A stretch of 46,347 nt of DNA from Bacteroidota bacterium (GTDB taxonomy: Bacteria > Bacteroidota > Bacteroidia > B-17B0 > Aurantibacillaceae). Position 1 is the first letter of the stretch. Each line of letters starts with the position of its first letter. The DNA is taken from assembly GCA_013288385.1 (NCBI GenBank), contig JABDBZ010000009.1:1-46347 (forward strand), in the 5' to 3' direction. This document shows, piece by piece, positions 35,899 through 43,414 of this stretch. The notes under the pieces were generated by a model, which saw nothing but the letters and a program-made list of their open reading frames with translations, was not told the DNA's origin and made no database searches. A program made the translations under genes and the position numbers.

Positions 35899-36510
35899 AT
35901 GATTGTTATTGTTGATTATGGAATTGGGAATTTAGCATCTGTTTTGAACATGTTCAAAAAAATTGGGGTGAAGGATACTCTTGTTTCAAGTGACAAAGAA
36001 GTAATTAAAAACGCTTCTAAACTTTTATTACCCGGAGTGGGTGCTTTTGACACGGGGATGAGTAACTTAGAAAATTCCGGATTGATACCGATCTTAAATG
36101 AAAAAGTATTGCAGCAAAAAACACCTGTACTAGGAATTTGTTTGGGAATGCAATTGCTTACGCAAAAAAGCGAAGAGGGTATAAAAAAAGGTCTAGGATG
36201 GATTGATGGTGAAACATTAAAATTTGATTTACCTCCTGAATTAAAATTAAAAGTACCACACATGGGTTGGGATTATATTAAAGTAAATCGAAAAAATCCT
36301 CTTATAGAAACGGAAGGGAAAAACAGATTTTACTTTGTCCATTCATATTATGTAAAATGTTTTAATGAAAATCAATCTATAGCAACCTGTATGTTTGGTA
36401 ATAATTTTACATGTGTGCTAAACAAAGAAAATATTTATGGCACACAATTTCATCCGGAAAAAAGTTTAAAATTTGGAATGAAGGTATTGGAGAACTTTTC
36501 AAAATTATGA
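35899..36510 (+). CDS. hisH: HisH-like glutamine amidotransferase of a polysaccharide locus
   Basis: A 203-residue class I glutaminase. The catalytic Cys is in GICLGMQLL, and the His/Glu pair in FHPEKS. It begins with the standard IVIVDYGIGNLASV. It would release ammonia for the HisF-like partner encoded 42 bases downstream. The setting inside a surface-polysaccharide locus, with no other histidine genes, suggests it belongs to the sugar-modification branch (as with the HisH/HisF pairs near PseA/WbpG-type amidotransferases) and not to histidine biosynthesis. No such amidotransferase gene is present in this window. Confidence 0.88.
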   Translation: MIVIVDYGIGNLASVLNMFKKIGVKDTLVSSDKEVIKNASKLLLPGVGAFDTGMSNLENSGLIPILNEKVLQQKTPVLGICLGMQLLTQKSEEGIKKGLGWIDGETLKFDLPPELKLKVPHMGWDYIKVNRKNPLIETEGKNRFYFVHSYYVKCFNENQSIATCMFGNNFTCVLNKENIYGTQFHPEKSLKFGMKVLENFSKL

Positions 36511-36516
36511 TGCGAA

Positions 36517-36544
36517 TTCAACGTTCAACATTCAACATTCAGCA
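36517..36544 (+). repeat. Four tandem heptamers TTCAACR
   Basis: Four successive units TTCAACG, TTCAACA, TTCAACA and TTCAGCA fill 28 of the 42 bases between the hisH- and hisF-like genes. It is a simple tandem repeat of unknown role; similar runs occur in other bacterial genomes. Confidence 0.7.
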
Positions 36545-36552
36545 TTTTTAAA

Positions 36553-37308
36553 ATGGCCCTTAAACGTATAATTCCTTGTTTACTTTATGATGGAAGCGGT
36601 TTAGTAAAAACAGTCAAGTTCAAAAACCCATCCTATATTGGCGACCCTATCAATGCCATAAAGATCTATAATGAAAAAGAAGTAGATGAACTAATTCTGA
36701 TTGATATTAACGCTTCAAAACAAAAACGAAAAATAAATTTTGATAAAATTACCGATCTTGCCTCTGAGGCATTTATGCCATTTGCATATGGCGGTGGTGT
36801 TAAAACATATAACGACTTTGCTACTCTTTATAAAATTGGTGTTGAGAAAGTGATCGTTAATTCATTGATCCAAGAAGACCCAGATGTTATTAAAAAAGTG
36901 ATTTCGCATTATGGCGCACAAGCTGTTGTAGCATGCATCGATATAAAAAAACCAATGTTTGGTGTAAAATCACCGTATTCATATTTTGGAAATAAAATAA
37001 AATATACACTCAAAGAATATTCAAAATATTTAGAAACTGATATCGGTGTTGGTGAACTCATGATTCAAAGTGTAGATAATGATGGTACGTGGGAAGGTTA
37101 CGATGATGAGAGCATAGAGGAGGTCATTAATACTGTTTCTATTCCCATCATTGCTTGTGGTGGATGTGGAAACATAGATCATTTAAAAAAAGTACTCTAC
37201 CACACAAATGCAAATGCCGCGGCAATCGGTAGTATGGCAGTATACAGTAAAAAAGGAATGGGTGTGCTCATTAATTTTCCGGAACGCGCGCAAATTATTA
37301 TTGAATAA
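36553..37308 (+). CDS. hisF: HisF-like cyclase paralogue of a polysaccharide locus
   Basis: A 251-residue TIM-barrel protein starting MALKRIIPCLLYDGSGLVKT. In true HisF the catalytic Asp11 stands in CLD; here position 11 is Leu, while Asp130 (CIDIKK) is kept. The first catalytic residue of the cyclase reaction is therefore missing, matching the WbuZ/HisF2 group found in O-antigen loci. The segment VKFKNPSYIGDPINAIKIYNEKEVDEL is also typical of that group. It probably channels ammonia from the HisH-like partner to another enzyme. Phosphate-binding glycines (GGG, GG near the end) remain. Confidence 0.88.
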   Translation: MALKRIIPCLLYDGSGLVKTVKFKNPSYIGDPINAIKIYNEKEVDELILIDINASKQKRKINFDKITDLASEAFMPFAYGGGVKTYNDFATLYKIGVEKVIVNSLIQEDPDVIKKVISHYGAQAVVACIDIKKPMFGVKSPYSYFGNKIKYTLKEYSKYLETDIGVGELMIQSVDNDGTWEGYDDESIEEVINTVSIPIIACGGCGNIDHLKKVLYHTNANAAAIGSMAVYSKKGMGVLINFPERAQIIIE

Positions 37309-38157
37309 GTGAATAACGAAAGCTGGGATATCATTGTAAAACCAACATCGAAATGGTATAATTTGCGATTAAAGGAGATCGTTCGTTATAAGGATCTTTT
37401 ATTTTTATTTGTCCGTCGCGATTTTGTTTCGTTATACAAACAAACTATTCTTGGTCCAGTTTGGTTCTTTATCCAACCCATCATTACATCCATTACGTTT
37501 ACAATTATATTCGGCAACCTAGCGCACATCTCCACAGATGGAATGCCACAAATTTTATTTTATATGTGCGGTATTACTATCTGGAATTATTTTTCGGACA
37601 CACTCACAAAAACATCCGATACATTTGGCGCTAACTCAGCCATTTTTGGAAAAGTTTATTTCCCCCGAATGATTGTTCCACTTTCTGTTGTTGTTTCTAA
37701 TCTTTTAAAATTGGGCGTACAGTTCTTTCTTTTCATTTCGGTTTGGTTATTTTTTTTGGGAAAGGGAAATACTGTTATTCATCCTAACGCCACATTACTG
37801 CTTATTCCATTTTTAATAATTCTAATTGGTTTTTTAGGATTGAGTTTTGGCATCATTATTTCTTCCATGACAACTAAGTATCGCGACTTAAAATTTTTAA
37901 TAACATTTGGAGTACAGCTTTTAATGTATGCATCTCCGGTTGTGTACCCACTTTCCATCGTACCTGAAAAATATAAATGGATCATTTTATCTAATCCTGT
38001 AACAAGCATTATCGAAACATTTAAGTATGCGTTCTTAGGCGTGGGTGAATTTAATTGGTCGCATTTATTTTATAGCGTTAGTATAACTATCGTTTTGTTT
38101 TTTATTGGCTTAGTTACATTTCACAAAGTCGAAAAATCATTTATGGATACCGTTTAA
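37309..38157 (+). CDS. wzm: ABC-2 type polysaccharide export permease (Wzm)
   Basis: A 282-residue permease with about six membrane helices. The N-terminal RYKDLLFLFVRRDFVSLYKQTILGPVWFFIQPI and the middle PRMIVPLSVVVSNLLKLGVQF segment are typical of Wzm/TagG/KpsM exporters. The start is GTG, directly after the hisF-like stop. It forms the exporter with the Wzt-like ATPase encoded 13 bases downstream and would move a finished lipid-linked polymer across the inner membrane. Confidence 0.9.
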   Translation: MNNESWDIIVKPTSKWYNLRLKEIVRYKDLLFLFVRRDFVSLYKQTILGPVWFFIQPIITSITFTIIFGNLAHISTDGMPQILFYMCGITIWNYFSDTLTKTSDTFGANSAIFGKVYFPRMIVPLSVVVSNLLKLGVQFFLFISVWLFFLGKGNTVIHPNATLLLIPFLIILIGFLGLSFGIIISSMTTKYRDLKFLITFGVQLLMYASPVVYPLSIVPEKYKWIILSNPVTSIIETFKYAFLGVGEFNWSHLFYSVSITIVLFFIGLVTFHKVEKSFMDTV

Positions 38158-38170
38158 TTTTTACATTGTC

Positions 38171-39463
38171 ATGTCAAACATTGTACTAAAAGTAGATCAC
38201 ATTTCAAAGCAATATCGTCTCGGGCAATTTGGTTCGCGAACTATTTCACATGATGTGAATCGTTGGTGGTACAAAGTGAGAGGCAAAGAAGATCCGTATT
38301 TAAAAGTGGGCGATGAGAATGATCGAAGTTTAAAAGGTGGTAGTGAATATGTATGGTCTTTAAACGATATCAATTTTGATGTTCACCGAGGAGAAGTTCT
38401 TGGTATAATCGGGAAAAATGGCGCAGGAAAATCAACGCTCCTAAAAATTCTTTCTCAAGTTACGACTCCAACAACCGGTGAAGTAAAGATCAAAGGGAGA
38501 ATTGCTTCTTTGTTGGAAGTAGGTACCGGATTCCATCCCGATCTAAGCGGAAGAGAAAATGTGTTTTTGAACGGTGCCATTTTAGGAATGTCGAAAGCAG
38601 AGATTAAAAATAAATTAGAAGAGATAATTGATTTTAGTGGCGTTGCAAAATATATTGACACACCAGTAAAGCGATATTCATCAGGCATGATGGTAAGATT
38701 GGGTTTTGCCGTAGCTGCTCATTTAGAACCGGAGATATTAATAGTAGATGAAGTATTAGCCGTTGGCGACGCTGAATTTCAAAAAAAATGTTTAGGTAAA
38801 ATGAAAGATGTGAGCGGACAAGGCAGAACGGTTTTGTTCGTGAGTCATAATATGCCATCGATAAGAATGCTTTGCACGAAATGTGCTTACTTGGATAAAG
38901 GAAAGCTGAAAAATATGGGAGAGACGAATGCCATCATTGGCGAATACTTAACCAGCGGATATATTAACTTATCATCTGATGAAAGTGCGATCCCTGATAA
39001 TTTAAGTTTGCACGGAAGTGGTGAAGCGAAATTCAAAAATGTTCTTATTGAGAATGAAAATAACCAACAAGTACAAGAATTGGATTTTCTCGAGAAATTT
39101 AGAGTTCGTTTAAAACTAGAAGTTAAAAAACAATTAAAGGATGTTACACTTGCAGTATACATTGTGAATCAATTCGGTGATATTGTGATGATGGCTGTTC
39201 AAGATGAAAACTATTTGCCTAGCACATTTGAAACAGGACCTTATGAAGTAAATGTTCAATTCAATGAAGAGCTCATGCCAGGTAATTATTCAATTGGACT
39301 TGCTTTATCTTTTTTTCATACTGGAAGTGATATTGATTACATCGAAAGCTTTTATCCATTCACTGTGATAAAAGATTCTAAAAGGAAGAACATGGAATAT
39401 CCTTGGGCAACGGTTCAAGGATACATTAAACCAAAAACAACTTGGCAAATAAAAAAAGTATAA
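38171..39463 (+). CDS. wzt: Polysaccharide ABC exporter ATP-binding protein (Wzt) with C-terminal substrate-binding domain
   Basis: A 430-residue protein. Residues 1-265 are the ATPase with Walker A IGKNGAGKSTLL, the signature YSSGMMVRLGFAVA and Walker B ILIVDEVLAVGDAEF. Residues about 275-425 form a beta-sandwich like Wzt_C (PF14524), which in known systems recognises the non-reducing-end modification of the O-polysaccharide. That domain implies that chains are capped before export. The N-terminus contains a roughly 35-residue insertion (WWYKVRGKEDPY) before the Walker A strand, common in this subfamily. Confidence 0.93.
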   Translation: MSNIVLKVDHISKQYRLGQFGSRTISHDVNRWWYKVRGKEDPYLKVGDENDRSLKGGSEYVWSLNDINFDVHRGEVLGIIGKNGAGKSTLLKILSQVTTPTTGEVKIKGRIASLLEVGTGFHPDLSGRENVFLNGAILGMSKAEIKNKLEEIIDFSGVAKYIDTPVKRYSSGMMVRLGFAVAAHLEPEILIVDEVLAVGDAEFQKKCLGKMKDVSGQGRTVLFVSHNMPSIRMLCTKCAYLDKGKLKNMGETNAIIGEYLTSGYINLSSDESAIPDNLSLHGSGEAKFKNVLIENENNQQVQELDFLEKFRVRLKLEVKKQLKDVTLAVYIVNQFGDIVMMAVQDENYLPSTFETGPYEVNVQFNEELMPGNYSIGLALSFFHTGSDIDYIESFYPFTVIKDSKRKNMEYPWATVQGYIKPKTTWQIKKV

Positions 39464-39464
39464 A

Positions 39465-40451
39465 ATGGAAATAAAAAATTCAAAAATTCTAGTAATTGGT
39501 GGTGCAGGATTCATTGGGAGTTTTGTTGTTGCGGAGTTGCTAAAAGAAGAAGTTGGAGAAGTAATTGTTTATGATAATTTCGCAAGAGGTAAAAAGGAAT
39601 ACCTTGAAGATTCATTAAAAGATCCACGTTGTAAAATTTATCCAATTGGTGGAGACATTCGTGAAATAGATATTTTAAATAAAGCCATGGAAGGCGTGGA
39701 CTTCGTTATTTGTTTAGCTGCTATGTGGCTTTTGCATTGTAAAGATTTTCCTCGTACTGCATTTGAAGTGAATATGGCCGGCACATTTAACGTATTGGAG
39801 GCATGTGTGAATCGTAAGATCAAAAAATTAATTTGGTCTTCCTCCGCGTCTGTTTATGGAGATGCAGTTGAATTGCCAATGACAGAATCTCACCCATTCA
39901 ATAACAAAAATTTTTACGGCGCTACAAAAATTGCAGGCGAAGCAATGGCTACTGCATTTAATGATCGGTATGGTTTAAAAGTCATTGGTTTGCGTTATAT
40001 GAACGTGTATGGTCCTCACCAAGATCAAACTGCTGCTTATACTGGTGTTGTTCCGATTATGTTAAATAAAATTGATGCCAACGAAGGACCAATTATAAAT
40101 GGTGATGGTAGCCAGGCTTACGATTTTATTTATGTAGAAGATGTTGCAAGATGCAATGTGCAAGCATTAAAAAGTGATGTTGATCATGGATTTTATAATG
40201 TTGGCACAGAAGTGCAAACATCTATTAAATCATTATGTGATTTGATTTTAGAGCTTAAAAAATCTAATTTAAAAGTTACTTACAAACCATATAGTGCAGA
40301 TGACGCAAGAGCACTTGTTCAAAACAGAATTGGTTCGGCCGTAAAAGCAGAACAAGAAATAGAATTTAAATACAAATACAATTTAAAAGAAGGTTTATTG
40401 CGATTAATTGAATGGAGAGAAAAAAATAAATCAAAAGAAATTTTAGCATAA
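39465..40451 (+). CDS. NAD-dependent sugar epimerase/dehydratase
   Basis: A 328-residue extended short-chain dehydrogenase. The NAD-binding motif is GGAGFIGS (14-21), the catalytic Ser region is SSSASVYG, and YGATK holds the Tyr/Lys pair. It resembles UDP-glucose 4-epimerase/WbpP-type enzymes that act on nucleotide sugars. The exact substrate is not readable. Its stop overlaps the ATG of the aminotransferase gene by one base, so product and substrate may be passed on in the same pathway. Confidence 0.9.
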   Translation: MEIKNSKILVIGGAGFIGSFVVAELLKEEVGEVIVYDNFARGKKEYLEDSLKDPRCKIYPIGGDIREIDILNKAMEGVDFVICLAAMWLLHCKDFPRTAFEVNMAGTFNVLEACVNRKIKKLIWSSSASVYGDAVELPMTESHPFNNKNFYGATKIAGEAMATAFNDRYGLKVIGLRYMNVYGPHQDQTAAYTGVVPIMLNKIDANEGPIINGDGSQAYDFIYVEDVARCNVQALKSDVDHGFYNVGTEVQTSIKSLCDLILELKKSNLKVTYKPYSADDARALVQNRIGSAVKAEQEIEFKYKYNLKEGLLRLIEWREKNKSKEILA

Positions 40452-41593
40452 TGGAAAAAAGAATGATCCCCATTTCACTTCCGTCGATGGGACAAGAAGA
40501 ATGGGAAGCGACCAAAGAACCCATTTTTTCGGGATGGATAACACAAGGTCCTAAAGTTGCAGAGTTTGAAAAAATATTTGCGGCTCGGCACAAAGTAAAA
40601 CATGCCATTGCCGTTTCAAATTGTACTACTGCTTTACATTTGGCTTTGGTTGCATTAGACGTTAAGCAAGGTGATGAGGTTATTGTTCCTGCTTTTACTT
40701 GGGTATCAACCGCTAATGCCATTATGTACTGCGGCGCTATTCCAGTTTTTATCGATATCGATATCAAAACATTTAATATCGATACAACCCAAATCAAAAG
40801 TAAACTCACTCCTAAAACAAAAGCCATTATTCCGGTTCACTTATTTGGTTTATGCGCAAACATAGATGAGATTAAAAAAATGGCACCGAATTTAAAAATT
40901 GTGGAAGATGGCGCGTGCGCAGCCGGTGCTGGTATTGGTGATAGACCGGCAGGAAGTTTAGGCGATATTGGCTGTTTTTCTTTTCATCCCCGCAAATCGG
41001 TTACAACTGGAGAAGGAGGCATGTTAACTACCAATGATGATCAATTAGCGGAGCGATTGAATATGTTGCGGAATCATGGTGCTTCTGTTTCCGAAGAGCA
41101 ACGACATAAAGGTCCGAAACCATATATATTACCGGAATTTGATATGATCGGTTATAATTATCGCATGACCGATATTCAAGGTGCAGTTGGAATTGTGCAG
41201 TTAAAAAAGTTAGATCAATTTATAGATGAGCGGCAAAAATGGGCTGATTATTTTACTAAAGAATTATCTTCCATTCCTTGGCTTCATGCTCCATATATCC
41301 CAACTAATTATAAACATGGTTGGCAATCGTATGTTTTGTTTGTAGATGAAACCAAATCTCCTATGAAACGAAATGATCTAATGGAATTTCTTCAGCAAAA
41401 GGGAATAAGTACAAGACCAGGAACGCATGCTGTTCATATGCTTGGGTATTATAAAAAGTCATTTAATATTAAACCAACCGATTATCCGGGTGCGTTTGCG
41501 GCAAACGAATATTCCATGTCGATCCCATTACACAATAAAATGGTGAAAGAAGATTTTGAATACATTGTAAATATTTTAAAAGAAATAAAATGA
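40451..41593 (+). CDS. DegT/DnrJ/EryC1/StrS sugar aminotransferase
   Basis: A 380-residue PLP enzyme that aminates a keto-sugar nucleotide. The PLP lysine lies in FHPRKSVTTGEGGML; AIAVSNCTTALHLAL, PVHLFGL and EDGACAAGA are family marks, and YNYRMTDIQGAVG is the usual later motif. The length is normal. The gene follows the epimerase with a one-base overlap. The amino sugar it makes may carry the later acyl group added by the LpxD-like protein. Confidence 0.93.
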   Translation: MEKRMIPISLPSMGQEEWEATKEPIFSGWITQGPKVAEFEKIFAARHKVKHAIAVSNCTTALHLALVALDVKQGDEVIVPAFTWVSTANAIMYCGAIPVFIDIDIKTFNIDTTQIKSKLTPKTKAIIPVHLFGLCANIDEIKKMAPNLKIVEDGACAAGAGIGDRPAGSLGDIGCFSFHPRKSVTTGEGGMLTTNDDQLAERLNMLRNHGASVSEEQRHKGPKPYILPEFDMIGYNYRMTDIQGAVGIVQLKKLDQFIDERQKWADYFTKELSSIPWLHAPYIPTNYKHGWQSYVLFVDETKSPMKRNDLMEFLQQKGISTRPGTHAVHMLGYYKKSFNIKPTDYPGAFAANEYSMSIPLHNKMVKEDFEYIVNILKEIK

Positions 41594-41611
41594 ATTTAAT
41601 AAAACCAACGT

Positions 41612-42336
41612 ATGATTTTTAAGTATTCAGAATTATCCTCTTTTTATAAAGCAATAAAAACAAAAAAAGAGTTACGTCTTTGGCAAATTGGAATAGCGAT
41701 TCAAATTGTATTATTTTGCGACACGACGTTGATTTGCATGTAAAGCCGGCTTTTGATTTAGCTTGTCTCGAAAAAGAATGTGGAATCGAATCCTCTTTTT
41801 TATTTCTTGTTAATGCGGATGGCTATAATCCTTTATCGAAAATAAACAGAACAATGATAAAGCAAATAGCTGATTGGGGTTTTGATGTTGGATTACATTT
41901 CGATCCAACGATGTATCCAACTTTCGACGTTAATTCATTAAAGAAACATGTTGATTTTGAAAGTCAAATCATATCAGACATTACTCAAAAAGAAGTGAAA
42001 TCAATTAGTTTGCATAATCCTTCTATTTATAATCAATACCCAATTTTTGATGGTTATGTAAATGCATATTCAAATACTTTATTCTCAAATGAAAATTATA
42101 TTTCTGATTCGTGTATGTCATTTAGAGGAAAAGACATTTTTACTTTTTTTGATAAACAAATAGATAAACCTTTTCAACTTTTATTACACCCCTTGCATTT
42201 TTCAGAAACAGGTGGTGATTACAATTCCATATTCACATATTTTGCTAGAACTTTTTTGAGTTATATAGAAAATGATTTTAGAGGAAATGTAACATACAAT
42301 GAACAAGTAAAAACTCCGTTACAAGACCAATTTTAA
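41612..42336 (+). CDS. Polysaccharide-deacetylase-like protein, split by a -1 frameshift at an A7 run
   Basis: The C-terminal frame (41680-42336 if opened at a TTG) encodes IILRHDVDLHVKPAFDLACLEKECGIESSF and WGFDVGLHFDP, which match NodB-like deacetylases with the metal-binding Asp-Asp and His motifs. It has no ATG. The -1 related frame starts at the ATG at 41612 with MIFKYSELSSFYKAIKTKK, just what these proteins have at the N-terminus, but it ends at 41743. Joining them at A7 (41662-41668) gives MIFKYSELSSFYKAIKTKK-RVTSLANW, a normal 242-residue protein. The cause may be a real mutation, ribosomal or polymerase slippage on the run, or a sequencing error. Confidence 0.8.
41662..41668 (+). other. 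A AAA AAA slippery run at the frame junction
   Basis: Seven A residues, followed by G, lie in the phase A-AAA-AAA relative to the upstream frame, which is the canonical X-XXY-YYZ layout for -1 slippage. It is exactly where the two frames of the deacetylase-like gene must join. Confidence 0.6.
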
Positions 42337-42382
42337 ATAAGTAAAATTGAGTAGAATTTTTTCACAATAAAACAATAAACAT

Positions 42383-43336
42383 ATGAGAAAAATTTCTTTT
42401 GAAAGCATTGTAAATTTAATTAGTTATGAATATAAAACGCATGGCAACGGTATAAATAATTATGTGACGAACGTCAAGCCAGCGTCAGAAGCCGATGAAT
42501 TTACGTTAATATGGATAAATCCACTGAGAAGTGACAAAGAAAAATTATTAAATGAAACCAAAGCAAATGTGATTATTTGTGATGATTCCTTGCAATTAAA
42601 TGAATTTGATATTCATAATAAAGTTTTAATTCAAGTAAAAAACCCAAAACTTGTTTTCATTCAAATTGTGACAAGGTTCTTCGTTGAAAAACCTATTTAT
42701 GGAATTCATCCATCAGCAATCATTCATAACGAAGCTGTTATAGATGAAAATGTTTACATCGGTCCTTTGACATATATTGGTCGCTCAAAAATAGGGGAAG
42801 GGACAGTAATTTATGGGAATGTTCATATATATGATAATGTAACCATTGGAAAAAATGTAACTATCGAAGCTGGCTGTTCTATTGGAGCAACTGGTTATAA
42901 TTTTGCAAAAGATGAAAATGGTAAACTGTATAAATTCCCACATCTTGGTGGAGTAATAATTGAAGATGATGTGGACATACAAGCATTAAGTGTTATTGAT
43001 AAAGGTGTTTTAGAGGACACAATTATCGGTAAAGGAACGAAGATTGATAGTTGTTGTTATATAGCTCATAATTGCAAAATTGGAGAGAACAATGCCATTA
43101 TTGGTCACACGATGCTTTCTGGAAGTGTAAAAACTGGAAAGAATTGTTGGATAAGTCCAGGGGCTATCGTTCGTGATGGTATTAAAATCGATTCAGATAG
43201 TTTTATTGGCATGGGTAGTATAGTCGTTTCAGAAGTAAAACAGAATTCTATTGTAATGGGAAATCCTGCGAGACCTATTGATGAAATGAAAATAATACTC
43301 AATAAGTTTAAAACGTTTATTAAAAATGAAAAGTGA
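42383..43336 (+). CDS. LpxD-like hexapeptide-repeat acyltransferase
   Basis: A 317-residue protein. An N-terminal domain of about 100 residues is followed by a left-handed beta-helix of repeated hexapeptides ([IV]GxxxxI) from about 110 to 290. GATGYNFAKDENGKLYKFPHLGGVIIEDDVDIQAL and YIAHNCKIGENNAIIGHTMLSGS match LpxD-type sugar N-acyltransferases and contain the likely catalytic His. In this locus it most likely acylates the amino sugar formed upstream and not lipid A. The C-terminus is short and helical. Confidence 0.85.
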   Translation: MRKISFESIVNLISYEYKTHGNGINNYVTNVKPASEADEFTLIWINPLRSDKEKLLNETKANVIICDDSLQLNEFDIHNKVLIQVKNPKLVFIQIVTRFFVEKPIYGIHPSAIIHNEAVIDENVYIGPLTYIGRSKIGEGTVIYGNVHIYDNVTIGKNVTIEAGCSIGATGYNFAKDENGKLYKFPHLGGVIIEDDVDIQALSVIDKGVLEDTIIGKGTKIDSCCYIAHNCKIGENNAIIGHTMLSGSVKTGKNCWISPGAIVRDGIKIDSDSFIGMGSIVVSEVKQNSIVMGNPARPIDEMKIILNKFKTFIKNEK

Positions 43337-43414
43337 TTTTATATTAAGTACTATACTCAATTTGCAGAAAACATTTTTAGTAGCATTTCAAACTTTTCTA
43401 AATAATTAAAATTA

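Noticed and set aside
35899..37308. Histidine biosynthesis operon
   Set aside because: Only hisH- and hisF-like genes are present, the HisF-like protein lacks Asp11, and the surroundings are polysaccharide genes.
41680..42336. Independent gene starting at TTG 41680
   Set aside because: The start would cut off the conserved N-terminal strand and helix that exist in the adjoining frame upstream; a frameshifted single gene explains both parts.
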